The notes beneath the pieces are model-generated. The model was given only the letters and a program-made list of their open reading frames with translations, was not told the origin of the DNA and made no database searches. Of a stretch of 64,000 nt of DNA, positions 52,021-63,547 are shown piece after piece. The position numbers and the translations under genes were made by a program. Position 1 is the stretch's first letter. The number at the start of each line of letters is the position of its first letter. Source of the stretch: Oenanthe sinensis (taxonomy: Eukaryota; Streptophyta; Magnoliopsida; Apiales; Apiaceae); assembly GCA_028671895.1 (NCBI GenBank), contig CM053809.1:6989501-7053500 (forward strand), written 5' to 3'.

Positions 52021-52370
52021 GTTGATTTTTTGTCAACACCAAAAGGCCAGGTCAGGCTACCAAGGTTTTTTCCTGTTCCTAATTCTTCGTTTCCAACATT
52101 GTCGTTTGGATAACTATATTTTCTTATCTTAGAGGTTTCCTCTGTTAGGTCAATTTCTTTGTGCTGTCTTCTGTTGAGAGCATAAAGAATTTCCTTATTA
52201 CACGGGTAATCCTGAATTGCTAATTTTAATTCAGTGATTATCTTTGCCGCTGCAGCTTCAATGTTATTGGTAACATTTTCCGCTTGCTGAGTCTTAAGCA
52301 ACTCAAGAATTTCTCTTATTTGTGGCTTAATGTTCGTTTCAAATTCCTCTAGTAAATCTTTAAGACTCAT
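52017..52370 (-). CDS. ORF III: Virion-associated protein
   Basis: 117 residues at the position and size of caulimovirus ORF III, a protein that sits on the virion through its C-terminus and multimerises through an N-terminal coiled coil. It links virions to the aphid-transmission factor and takes part in movement. The N-terminal segment (about 1-35) is a heptad-like helix and the C-terminal third is polar with Gly and Pro. Identification rests mainly on position, length and the coiled-coil pattern. It overlaps ORF II and ORF IV by 4 nt each, as expected for reinitiation. Confidence 0.82.
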   Translation of the reverse strand: MSLKDLLEEFETNIKPQIREILELLKTQQAENVTNNIEAAAAKIITELKLAIQDYPCNKEILYALNRRQHKEIDLTEETSKIRKYSYPNDNVGNEELGTGKNLGSLTWPFGVDKKST

Positions 52371-52876
52371 CCTAAAATTTTCTTGAGGTATTCTTCTATT
52401 TCATTAAGCTTTAACTTAAGAGCTTCATTATCACACTTATGATTCCTAAGTTGTGAGATTTGTCCTTCTAATCCTTCGATCTTAGTATTTTGCTTGATTA
52501 GAAGCTTTTTAATATCCCTTAGGATTTCTATTTCTAGGTCACTCCCCTTTTTAACAAAGGAATAGTATCTGTTATGGATACTAGATGATTTAGAGAATTT
52601 TTCACTCGGGTCTTTACTAAGCCCAAAAAATGACAGTAGGTTGTAAATTCCTAACAAGCATCTTCCTGAAATCTGATTAAGATTATTGGTAGATGAAACA
52701 ATAGTGTTTAAACTATTACTTCCTTTTACGCCACTAAAGACGTAATTTCTAGGTTCTAGGTCTACTCCTTCATTTAATTTCTTAAATTCCAGAACCTTTC
52801 CTTTTTTATAAATGTGTGGGTACATTTTTGTGGGATTATCTATAATAACCTCTATAGAAGTTCCAGTTTTTGACAT
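52367..52876 (-). CDS. ORF II: Aphid transmission factor-like protein (P2 family)
   Basis: 169 residues in the ORF II slot. The N-terminal domain contains 'PHIYKKGKVLEFKKL' (about 20-34), 'NYVFSGVKGS' (44-53) and 'LLGIYNLLSFFGLSKDPSE' (74-92). These are the conserved features of the caulimovirus helper protein that attaches virions to the aphid stylet. The C-terminal part (about 113-168) is a long predicted coiled coil, the part that binds ORF III protein. It starts 25 nt inside the end of ORF I. The frame is full length, which is notable because this gene is dispensable for replication and is often lost when vector transmission is no longer selected. Confidence 0.88.
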   Translation of the reverse strand: MSKTGTSIEVIIDNPTKMYPHIYKKGKVLEFKKLNEGVDLEPRNYVFSGVKGSNSLNTIVSSTNNLNQISGRCLLGIYNLLSFFGLSKDPSEKFSKSSSIHNRYYSFVKKGSDLEIEILRDIKKLLIKQNTKIEGLEGQISQLRNHKCDNEALKLKLNEIEEYLKKILG

Positions 52877-53793
52877 AATTCATCCACTCTCCTGGAGACA
52901 CTATGAAGTAATTTTTCCTGAGAAGATTCACCAACCTCTAAGGTGTTTCTTCTGAAACTCTTTCTAGGCTTCTGTCCTAGTATGGGTTTATTCTTTGCAA
53001 TGTCTATTGCCCAAGAGTTATCTAGTGGACTAATTTCTGAGAATTGCTTCTCTTCTATCGATCCTATTTCTGAGAATACATCATCTAATTCGATATATTC
53101 ATTTTTCCTATAGTCTATGCTATGATGACTATTGGTTAAGGCGTAGGCAACAACATAGGTTATGCTAAATACCTTATCTCCTGTATTCATCAGATCATGT
53201 CTTTCAAAGTCATGGACAAAAGATAATATCTGATCTATGTTTCTTGTATCTAAGCTAAATCCAAATTTAGGATAGACAGTGAACATAAATTTTTGATAAG
53301 CAAGATTGCCTCTAGCTGCTCCTAGAATACAGTCTCTTCGGTCGTTGATTCTATTGTCTATTAAAGCCATTTTAATAGGAGAATCTATACCTTCCTGAAA
53401 TTCTGCTTTGAGCAGAATCTTTATAGCTCCTAAGTGAACTACGCTAAGGGTAGATCTTATCTTAGAGTCTATTTTTAACAGATTTTTGTTTATCTCTTCC
53501 TTAGTGATTAAGGGTAAGTAAACTAATCCTGTAGTATCTTTTATATCTACGTGCATTTCCTTGGTAGAGATATAATAAAAGATATTATTTTTTCTTTTAA
53601 ATCGATTTAACATAGGTATGTTAAATATTTTTTCTTTCTTTAGATCAAGTTTGCTATTTTTAATTTTAGAGAGAATCTCCCTATTAACTAAAAAGCTGAC
53701 CTGAAATCCTTTGTCACTCTCTAGAAACTCTATTTCTAGATTGTTTTTGTCTTGAATCTCTTCGAGAGTTTCTTCTTCCTTTAAAAAACTCAT
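52852..53793 (-). CDS. ORF I: Movement protein (30K superfamily)
   Basis: 313 residues. It builds tubules through plasmodesmata for cell-to-cell passage of virions. The 30K-superfamily core is visible from about residue 30 to 240, with the conserved block 'VVHLGAIKILLKAEFQEGID' (118-137) followed by 'SPIKMALIDNRI' with the conserved Asp at 146. The C-terminal part (about 280-313) is a short helix, expected to contact ORF III protein. Its start codon overlaps the ORF VII stop by 4 nt (ATGA arrangement). Confidence 0.95.
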   Translation of the reverse strand: MSFLKEEETLEEIQDKNNLEIEFLESDKGFQVSFLVNREILSKIKNSKLDLKKEKIFNIPMLNRFKRKNNIFYYISTKEMHVDIKDTTGLVYLPLITKEEINKNLLKIDSKIRSTLSVVHLGAIKILLKAEFQEGIDSPIKMALIDNRINDRRDCILGAARGNLAYQKFMFTVYPKFGFSLDTRNIDQILSFVHDFERHDLMNTGDKVFSITYVVAYALTNSHHSIDYRKNEYIELDDVFSEIGSIEEKQFSEISPLDNSWAIDIAKNKPILGQKPRKSFRRNTLEVGESSQEKLLHSVSRRVDELCQKLELL

Positions 53794-54068
53794 TGATTTT
53801 CTGAGTCTATAAAACTCTTTAAATGAATTCTTAAAGAGTCAATTTCTTGACTATTTCTGACGTAGAACTTACCTTGTTGTTCATACAGCTTTTCTAGACT
53901 TTTATAGATTTCTATAAGACGGTCTAATTTATTTCTTTCTAAATCTAAACAAGCTAGATCTCGAATTCTAGAGAAGAAATCTTCATCTCCTAATTGGATG
54001 GTGTTTCCATTTTCTACTAGATTCCACGGGAGCCTAGATGTAGGGTTATAGCTAATCATAATCAACAA
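53790..54068 (-). CDS. ORF VII: Small ORF VII-type protein of unknown function
   Basis: 92 residues, the first long frame after the primer-binding site. It matches the position and approximate size of ORF VII in the type caulimovirus, a non-essential small protein. There is no signal peptide or membrane segment; the C-terminal two thirds look helical and charged. It joins ORF I by a 4-nt overlap, so it may mainly help ribosomes reach ORF I. Assignment is by position. Confidence 0.7.
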   Translation of the reverse strand: MLIMISYNPTSRLPWNLVENGNTIQLGDEDFFSRIRDLACLDLERNKLDRLIEIYKSLEKLYEQQGKFYVRNSQEIDSLRIHLKSFIDSENQ

Positions 54069-54291
54069 TTGATTGTAAAAGATTTGTATAATATGAATTT
54101 ATGAAACGGAATCTTAAGCAAATATGTACCAAAATCAAGCTTATAAACAAATTAATACTTCTTTCAAGATTTCGACAAACCTGATTGATGTAAGCAATGT
54201 TTTCTTCAAGAGTGCGACTAGCTCTTCCTAAACGGCCACCTGCCTAATGGATCTGCATACCATCGACTTACCTCCTCCAGAATAAAAACAT
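54069..54291 (-). other. Viral leader between primer-binding site and ORF VII
   Basis: This 223-bp stretch has no long ATG-initiated frame. It holds very short upstream frames, for example an ATG just after the primer-binding site that stops after seven codons. It also holds a good plant 5' splice-site consensus, AG/GTAAGT, on the minus strand at 54273-54266. Caulimovirus leaders are known for short upstream frames, ribosome shunting and splicing. Together with the about 175 nt between the predicted start site and the primer-binding site, the RNA leader would be about 400 nt. Confidence 0.55.
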
Positions 54292-54304
54292 GGCTTTGAT
54301 ACCA
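54292..54304 (-). promoter_or_regulatory. tRNA-Met primer-binding site
   Basis: Read on the minus strand this is TGGTATCAAAGCC, which matches the caulimovirus primer-binding site complementary to the 3' end of initiator tRNA-Met (one difference from the usual TGGTATCAGAGC). It marks the start of minus-strand DNA synthesis and the conventional origin of the genome map. The other end of the insert stops after the first six bases of the same site. Confidence 0.9.
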
Positions 54305-54421
54305 AGTCGAAACGCGGACAACCACCAGGGCAGAAATCATATGAAAAGAAAGTATTTATTTATTTATAACAAGCCGATTGGCCATTACATTGCTTAAAAC
54401 CCCGTAGGGTTACTACTCACA
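54299..54421 (-). repeat. Viral terminal direct repeat, upstream copy
   Basis: This is the second copy of the 123-bp terminal redundancy (identical to 46391-46513). In viral sense the insert begins here, about 55 nt downstream of the predicted 35S-type start site, so this copy has the poly(A) signal (54355-54364) but no promoter. The last base may be shared with the target. Confidence 0.9.
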
Positions 54422-57400
54422 TGAGACTTCACTATTGACTCGTTTGAACATGGAAACGACTTATAGCTTCATTCTTGACTCGTTTAAACATGGAAACAAC
54501 TAGTAAACTCTTTTAGGATCATTCTTGGCTCATTTGAACTTGAAAATAATTTGCAACAACTTGAGACTTCATTCTTTACTCGTTTGAACTTGAAAATAAC
54601 TTGTAGATTTATTCTTGACTCATTTGAACATCAAAACAACTTGTAAACACTTTTAGGATCATTCTTGGCTCATTTGAACTTGAAAGTAATTTGTAACAAC
54701 TTGAGAATTCATTCTTTACTCGTTTGAACTTGAAAACAACTTGTAGATTCATTCTTGACTCATTAGAACATGGAAACAACTTATAAACTCTTTTAGGATC
54801 ATTTTTGGCTCATTTGAACATGATAATTATTCATACCAACTTGAGACTTCATTATTGACTCATTTGAACATGAAAATAACTTATAGCTTCATTCTTGACT
54901 AGTTTGAACATGGAAATAACTTGTAACCTCTTTTAGGATCATTCTTGGCTCATTTGAACTTGAAAGTAATTTGTAACAACTTGAGACTTCATTCTTTACT
55001 CGTTTGAACTTGAAATCAACTTGTAGATTCATTCTTGTCTCATTAGAACATGAAAACAACTTGTAAACTCTTTTAGGATCATTTTTGGCACATTTGAACT
55101 TCAAAATAATTCAGACCAACTTGAGACTTCATTATTTACTCGTTTGAACATGGAAACAACTTATAGCTTCATTCTTGACTCGTTTGAACATGGAAATAAC
55201 TTGTAAACTCTTTTAGGATCATTCTTGGCTCAGTTGACCTTGAAAATAATTTGTAACAACTTGAGACTTCATTCTTGATTCGATTGAACATGGAAACGTC
55301 TTATAGCTTCATTCTTGACTCGTTTAAACATGGAAACAACTTGTAAACTCTTTTAGGATCATTCTTGGCTCATTTAAACTTGAAAATAATTTGTAACAAC
55401 TTGAGACTTCATTCTTTACTCGTTTGAACTTGAAAACAACTTGTAGATTCATTCTTGACTCATTAGAACACGGAAACAACTTGTAAACTCTTTTAGGATC
55501 ATTTTTGGCGCATTTGAACATGAAAATAATTCATACCAACTTGAGACTTCATTATTGACTCGTTTGAACATGGAAACAACTTATAGCTTCATTCTTGTCT
55601 CGTTTGAACTTGGAAATAACTTGTAAACTCTTTTAGGATCATTCTTGACTCATTTGAACTTGAAAGTAATTTGTAACAACTTGAGACTTTAGTCTTTACT
55701 CGTTTGAACTTGAAATCAACTTGTAGATTCATTCTTGACTCATTAGAACATGGAAACAACTTGTAAACTCTTTTAGGATCATTTTTGGCGCATTTGAACA
55801 TGAAAATAATTCATACCAACTTGAGACTTCGTTATTGACTCGTTTGAACATGGAAACAACTTATAGCTTCATTCTTGACTCGTTTGAACATGGAAACAAC
55901 TTGTAAACTCTTTTAGGATCATTCTTGGCTCAGTTGACCTTGAAAATAATTTGTAACAACTTGAGACTTCATTCTTGATTCGTTTGAACATGGAAACGAC
56001 TTATAGCTTCATTCTTGACTCGTTTAAACATGGAAACAACTTGTAAACTCTTTTAGGATCATTCTTGGCTCATTTAAAATTGAAAATAATTTGTAACAAT
56101 TTGAGACTTCATTCTTTACTCGTTTGAACTTGAAAACAACTTGTAGATTTATTCTTGACTCATTTGAACATGGAACCAACTTGTAAACCAACTTGTAGAT
56201 TTATTCTTGACTCATTTGAACATGGAACCAACTTGTAAACCCTTTTAAGATCATTCTTGGCTCATTTGAACTTGAAAGTAATTTGTAACAACTTGAGACT
56301 TCATTCTTTACTCGTTTGAACTTGAAATCAACTTGTAGATTCATTCTTGTCTCAGTAGAACATGAAAACAACTTGTAAACTCTTTTAGGATCATTTTTGG
56401 CGCATTTGAACATGAAAATAATTCATACCAACTTTAGACTTCATTATTGACTCGTTTGACCATGGTAACAACTTATAGCTTCATTCTTGACTCATTTGAA
56501 CATGGAACCAACTTGTAAACCCTTTTAATATCATTCTTGGCTCATTTGAACTTGAAAGTAATTTGTAACAACTTGAGACATCATTCTTTACTCGTTTGAA
56601 TATGAAAACAACTTGTAGATTCTTTATTGACTCATTAGAACATGGAAACAACTTGTAAACTCTTTTAGGATCATTCTTGGCTAATTTAAACTTGAACATA
56701 ATTTTTAACAACTTGAGACTTCATTCTTTAGTCGTTTGAACTTGAAAATAACTTGTAGATTCATTCTTGACTCATTAGAACATGAAAACAACTTGTAAAC
56801 TCTTTTAGGATCATTTTTGGCACATTTGAACTTCAAAATAATTCAGACCAACTTGAGACTTCATTATTTACTCGTTTGAACATGGAAACAACTTATAGCT
56901 TCATTCTTGACTCGTTTGAACATGGAAATAACTTGTAAACTCTTTTAGGATCATTCTTGGCTCAGTTGACCTTGAAAATAATTTGTAACAACTTGAGACT
57001 TCATTCTTGATTCGATTGAACATGGAAACGTCTTATAGCTTCATTCTTGACTCGTTTAAACATGGAAACAACTTGTAAACTCTTTTAGGATCATTCTTGG
57101 CTCATTTAAACTTGAAAATAATTTGTAACAACTTGAGACTTCATTCTTTACTCGTTTGAACATGAAAACAACTTGTAGATTTATTCTTGACTCATTTGAA
57201 CACGGAACCAACTTGTAAACCAACTTGTAGATTTATTCTTGACTCATTTGAACATGGAACCAACTTGTAAACCCTTTTAAGATCATTCTTGGCTCATTTG
57301 AACTTGAAAGTAATTTGTAACAACTTGAGACTTCATTCTTTACTCGTTTGAACTTGAAAACAACTTGTAGATTCATTATTGACTCATTAGAACATGGAAA

Positions 57401-58449
57401 CAACTTGTAAACTCTTTTAGGATCATTCTTGGCTCATTTAAACTTGAACATAAGTTTTAACATCTTGAGACTTCATTCTTTAGTCGTTTTAAATTGAAAA
57501 ATAACTTGTAGATTCATTCTTGACTCATTTAGAACATGGAAATAACTTGTAAACCCTTTTAGGATCATTTTTGGCTCATTTGAACATGTTAATAATTCAT
57601 ACCAACTTGAGACTTCATTATTGACTCGTTTGAACATGGAAACGACTTATAGCTTCATTCTTGACTCGTTTAAACATGGAAACAACTTGTAAACTCTTTT
57701 AGGATCATTCCTGGCTCATTTGAACTTGAGAATAATTTGTAACAACATGAGACTTCATTCTTTAGTCGTTTGAACTTGAAAACAACTTGTAGATTTATTC
57801 TTGACTCATTTGAATATCGAAACAACTTGTAAACTCTTTTAGGATCATTCTTGGCTCATTTGAACTTGAAAGTAATTTGTAACAACTTGAGACTTCATTC
57901 TTTACTCATTTGAACTTGAAATCAACTTGTAGATTCATTCTTGACTCATTAGAACATGAAAACAACTTGTCAACTCTTTAGGATCATTTTTGGCACATTT
58001 GAACATGAAAATAATTTAGACCAACTTGAGACTTCATTATTGACTCGTTTGAACATGGAAACAACTTATAGCTTCATTCTTGACTCGTTTGAACATGGAA
58101 ACAACTTGTAAACTCTTTTAGGATCATTCTTGGCTCAGTTGACCTTGAAAACAATTTGTAACAACTTGAGACTTCATTCTTGATTCGTTTGAACATGGAA
58201 ACGACTTATAGCTTCATTCTTGACTCGTTTAAACACGGAAACAACTTGTAAACTCTTTTAGGATCATTTTTGGCGCATTTGAACATGAAAATAATTCATA
58301 CCAACTTGAGATTTCATTATTGACTTGTTTGAACTTGGAAACAACTTATAGCTTCATTCTTGACTCGTTTGAACATGGAAATAACTTGTAAACTCTTTTA
58401 GGATCATTCTTGGCTCATTTGAACTTGAAAGTAATTTGTAACAACTGGA
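54422..58449. repeat. Satellite array, block 6 (right of viral insert)
   Basis: 140-bp satellite resumes at the viral junction with 'tgagacttcactattg'. It continues the 3.05-kb macro-repeat of block 5: frames at 54889, 55324, 55589 and 56201 match 44442, 44877, 45142 and 45742. The extra 53-bp segment is present near 56.18 and 57.22 kb. No gene or unrelated insertion is visible. Confidence 0.93.
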
Positions 58450-58481
58450 TCGTCCGGCTCGCCGGTCCAACAATCCGATGG
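58450..58481. repeat. 32-bp CpG-rich insert, copy 1
   Basis: Satellite 'acaactgga/gacttcatt' is interrupted by 32 bp that start 'tcgtccggctcgccggtcc'. The insert has five CpG sites and an internal palindrome CCGGC-TC-GCCGG, in an array that otherwise has little GC. It matches nothing else in the window apart from its own copies. The origin is unknown; filler DNA from break repair or a transposon footprint are possible. Confidence 0.8.
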
Positions 58482-59461
58482 GACTTCATTCTTTACTCGT
58501 TTGAACTTGAAATCAACTTGTAGATTCATTCTTGACTCATTAGAACATGGAAACAACTTGTAAACTCTTTTAGGATCATTTTTGGCGCATTTGAACATGA
58601 AAATAATTCATACCAACTTGAGACTTCATTATTGACTCGTTTGAACATGGAAACAACTTATAGCTTCATTCTTGACTCGTTTGAACTTGGAAATAACTTG
58701 TAAACTCTTTTAGGATCATTCTTGGCTCATTTGAACTTGAAAGTAATTTGTAACAACTTGAGACTTTAGTCTTTACTCGTTTGAACTTGAAATCAACTTG
58801 TAGATTCATTCTTGAATCATTAGAACATGGAAACAACTTGTAAACTCTTTTAGGATCATTTTTGGCGCATTTGAACATGAAAATAATTCAGACCAACTTG
58901 AGACTTCATTATTGACTCGTTTGAACATGGAAACAAGTTATAGCTTCATTCTTGACTCGTTTGAACATGGAAACAACTTGTAAACTCTTTTAGGATCATT
59001 CTTGGCTCAGTTGACCTTGAAAATAATTTGTAACAACTTGAGACTTCATTCTTGACTCGTTTGAACATGGAAACAACTTATAGCTTCATTCTTGACTCGT
59101 TTGAACATGGAAACAACTTGTAAACTCTTTTAGGATCATTCTTGGCTCAGTTGACCTTGAAAACAATTTGTAACAACTTGAGACTTCATTCTTGATTTGT
59201 TTGAACATGGAAACGACTTATAGCTTCATTCTTGACTCGTTTAAACACGGAAACAACTTGTAAACTCTTTTAGGATCATTTTTGGCGCATTTGAACATGA
59301 AAATAATTCATACCAACTTGAGATTTCATTATTGACTTGTTTGAACTTGGAAACAACTTATAGCTTCATTCTTGACTCGTTTGAACATGGAAATAACTTG
59401 TAAACTCTTTTAGGATCATTCTTGGCTCATTTGAACTTGAAAGTAATTTGTAACAACTGGA

Positions 59462-59493
59462 TCGTCCGGCTCGCCGGTCCAACAATCCGATGG
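59462..59493. repeat. 32-bp CpG-rich insert, copy 2
   Basis: Same 32 bp in the same satellite position, 1012 bp after copy 1. Confidence 0.8.
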
Positions 59494-62400
59494 GACTTCA
59501 TTCTTTACTCGTTTGAACTTGAAATCAACTTGTAGATTCATTCTTGACTCATTAGAACATGGAAACAACTTGTAAACTCTTTTAGGATCATTCTTGGCTC
59601 AGTTGACCTTGAAAACAATTTGTAACAACTTGAGACTTCATTCTTGATTTGTTTGAACATGGAAACGACTTATAGCTTCATTCTTGACTCGTTTAAACAC
59701 GGAAACAACTTGTAAACTCTTTTAGGATCATTTTTGGCGCATTTGAACATGAAAATAATTCATACCAACTTGAGATTTCATTATTGACTCGTTTGAACAT
59801 GGAAACAACTTATAGCTTCATTCTTGACTCGTTTGAACTTGGAAATAACATGTAAACTCTTTTAGGATCATTCTTGGCTCATTTGAACTTGAAAGTAATT
59901 TGTAACAACTTGAGACTTTAGTCTTTACTCGTTTGAACTTGAAATCAACTTGTAGATTCATTCTTGAATCATTAGAACATGGAAACAACTTGTAAACACT
60001 TTTAGGATCATTTTTGGCGCATTTGAACATGAAAATAATTCAGACCAACTTGAGACTTCATTATTGACTCGTTTGAACATGGAAACGACTTATAGCTTCA
60101 TTCTTGACTCGTTAAAACATGGAAACAACTTGTAAACTCTTTTAGGATCATTCTTGGCTCATTTAAACTTGAAAATAATTTGTAACAACTCGAGACTTCA
60201 TTCTTTACTCGTTTGAACTTGAAAACAACTTGTAAATTCATTCTTGACTCATTAGAACATGAAAACAACTTGTAAACTCTTTTGGATCATTTTTGGCGCA
60301 TTTGAACATGAAAATAATTCATAACAACTTGAGACTTCATTATTGACTCGTTTGAACATGGAAACAACTTATAGCTTCATTCTTGTCTCGTTTGAACTTG
60401 GAAATAACTTGTAAACTCTTTTAGGATCATTCTTGACTCATTTGAACTTGAAAGTAATTTGTAACAACTTGAGACTTTAGTCTTTACTCGTTTGAACTTG
60501 AAATCAACTTGTAGATTCATTCTTGACTCATTAGAACATGGAAACAACTTGTAAACTCTTTTAGGATCATTTTTGGCGCATTTGAACATGAAAATAATTC
60601 TACCAACTTGAGACTTCGTTATTGACTCGTTTGAACATGGAAACAACTTATAGCTTCATTCTTGACTCGTTTGAACATGGAAACAACTTGTAAACTCTTT
60701 TAGGATCATTCTTGGCTCAGTTGACCTTGAAAATAATTTGTAACAACTTGAGACTTCATTCTTGATTCGTTTGAACATGGAAACGACTTATAGCTTCATT
60801 CTTGACTCGTTTAAACATGGAAACAACTTGTAAACTCTTTTAGGATCATTCTTGGCTCATTTAAACTTGAAAATAATTTGTAACAATTTGAGACTTCATT
60901 CTTTACTCGTTTGAACTTGAAAACAACTTGTAGATTTATTCTTGACTCATTTGAACATGGAACCAACTTGTAAACCAACTTGTAGATTTATTCTTGACTC
61001 ATTTGAACATGGAACCAACTTGTAAACCCTTTTAAGATCATTCTTGGCTCATTTGAACTTGAAAGTAATTTGTAACAACTTGAGACTTCATTCTTTACTC
61101 GTTTGAACTTGAAAACAACTTGTAGATTTATTCTTGACTCATTTGAACATGGAACCAACTTGTAAACCAACTTGTAGATTTATTCTTGACTCATTTGAAC
61201 ATGGAACCAACTTGTAAACCCTTTTAAGATCATTCTTGGCTCATTTGAACTTGAAAGTAATTTGTAACAACTTGAGACTTCATTCTTTACTCGTTTGAAC
61301 TTGAAAACAACTTGTAGATTCATTATTGACTCATTAGAACATGGAAACAACTTGTAAACTCTTTTAGGATCATTCTTGGCTCATTTAAACTTGAACATAA
61401 GTTTTAACATCTTGAGACTTCATTCTTTAGTCGTTTTAACTTGAAAATAACTTGTAGATTCATTCTTGACTCATTTAGAACATGGAAACAACTTGTAAAC
61501 CCTTTTAGGATCATTTTTGGCTCATTTGAACATGTTAATAATTCATACCAACTTGAGACTTCATTATTGACTCGTTTGAACATGGAAACGACTTATAGCT
61601 TCATTCTTGACTCGTTTAAACATGGAAACAACTTGTAAACTCTTTTAGGATCATTCCTGGCTCATTTGAACTTGAGAATAATTTGTAACAACATGAGACT
61701 TCATTCTTTAGTCGTTTGAACTTGAAAACAACTTGTAGATTTATTCTTGACTCATTTGAATATCGAAACAACTTGTAAACTCTTTTAGGATCATTCTTGG
61801 CTCATTTGAACTTGAAAGTAATTTGTAACAACTTGAGACTTCATTCTTTACTCGTTTGAACTTGAAATCAACTTGTAGATTCATTCTTGTCTCAGTAGAA
61901 CATGAAAACAACTTGTAAACTCTTTTAGGATCATTTTTGGCGCATTTGAACATGAAAATAATTCATACCAACTTTAGACTTCATTATTGACTCGTTTGAC
62001 CATGGTAACAACTTATAGCTTCATTCTTGACTCATTTGAACATGGAACCAACTTGTAAACCCTTTTAATATCATTCTTGGCTCATTTGAACTTGAAAGTA
62101 ATTTGTAACAACTTGAGACATCATTCTTTACTCGTTTGAACTTGAAATCAACTTGTAGATTCATTCTTGACTCATTAGAACATGAAAACAACTTGTCAAC
62201 TCTTTAGGATCATTTTTGGCACATTTGAACATGAAAATAATTTAGACCAACTTGAGACTTCATTATTGACTCGTTTGAACATGGAAACAACTTATAGCTT
62301 CATTCTTGACTCGTTTGAACATGGAAACAACTTGTAAACTCTTTTAGGATCATTCTTGGCTCAGTTGACCTTGAAAACAATTTGTAACAACTTGAGACTT

Positions 62401-62535
62401 CATTCTTGATTCGTTTGAACATGGAAACAACTTATAGCTTCATTCTTGACTCGTTTGAACTTGGAAATAACTTGTAAACTCTTTTAGGATCATTCTTGGC
62501 TCATTTGAACTTGAAAGTAATTTGTAACAACTGGA

Positions 62536-62567
62536 TCGTCCGGCTCGCCGGTCCAACAATCCGATGG
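62536..62567. repeat. 32-bp CpG-rich insert, copy 3
   Basis: Same 32 bp, 4086 bp after copy 1, within the duplicated segment. Confidence 0.8.
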
Positions 62568-63547
62568 GACTTCATTCTTTACTCGTTTGAACTTGAAATC
62601 AACTTGTAGATTCATTCTTGACTCATTAGAACATGGAAACAACTTGTAAACTCTTTTAGGATCATTTTTGGCGCATTTGAACATGAAAATAATTCATACC
62701 AACTTGAGACTTCATTATTGACTCGTTTGAACATGGAAACAACTTATAGCTTCATTCTTGACTCGTTTGAACTTGGAAATAACTTGTAAACTCTTTTAGG
62801 ATCATTCTTGGCTCATTTGAACTTGAAAGTAATTTGTAACAACTTGAGACTTTAGTCTTTACTCGTTTGAACTTGAAATCAACTTGTAGATTCATTCTTG
62901 AATCATTAGAACATGGAAACCACTTGTAAACACTTTTAGGATCATTTTTGGCGCATTTGAACATGAAAATAATTCAGACCAACTTGAGACTTCATTATTG
63001 ACTCGTTTGAACATGGAAACAAGTTATAGCTTCATTCTTGACTCGTTTGAACATGGAAACAACTTGTAAACTCTTTTAGGATCATTCTTGGCTCAGTTGA
63101 CCTTGAAAATAATTTGTAACAACTTGAGACTTCATTCTTGACTCGTTTGAACATGGAAACAACTTATAGCTTCATTCTTGACTCGTTTGAACATGGAAAC
63201 AACTTGTAAACTCTTTTAGGATCATTCTTGGCTCAGTTGACCTTGAAAACAATTTGTAACAACTTGAGACTTCATTCTTGATTTGTTTGAACATGGAAAC
63301 GACTTATAGCTTCATTCTTGACTCGTTTAAACACGGAAACAACTTGTAAACTCTTTTAGGATCATTTTTGGCTCATTTGAACATGAAAATAATTCATACC
63401 AACTTGAGATTTCATTATTGACTTGTTTGAACTTGGAAACAACTTATAGCTTCATTCTTGACTCGTTTGAACATGGAAATAACTTGTAAACTCTTTTAGG
63501 ATCATTCTTGGCTCATTTGAACTTTAAAGTAATTTGTAACAACTGGA

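Larger units (their letters stand above)
46391..54421 (-). mobile_element. Endogenous caulimovirus (integrated pararetrovirus), full-length with terminal redundancy
   Basis: An 8.03-kb non-satellite insert lies in the array, with all genes on the minus strand. It has a tRNA-Met primer-binding site, seven open frames in the order of genus Caulimovirus (VII, I, II, III, IV, V, VI), a 35S-type and a 19S-type promoter region, and a poly(A) signal. The unit genome is 7908 bp (offset between the terminal repeats), within the normal 7-8 kb range of caulimoviruses. There are no LTRs and no integrase, so integration was probably passive through host end-joining. None of the coding frames is broken. 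Left flank 'aattcatac' and right flank 'tgagacttcac' are in register in the satellite apart from about 5 missing bases. Whether it belongs to genus Caulimovirus strictly or to a sister lineage needs a polymerase tree. Confidence 0.95.

Noticed and set aside
46391..54421. LTR retrotransposon (direct terminal repeats, RT, zinc knuckle)
   Set aside because: The repeats are only 123 bp and include half of the primer-binding site. There is no integrase, the protein set includes a 30K movement protein and viroplasmin, and there is no target-site duplication.
58404..58598. Minus-strand frame gaining a new peptide from the CpG-rich insert (also at 62490)
   Set aside because: The frame is satellite-derived; the inserted residues come from the 32-bp insert and have no sign of selection.
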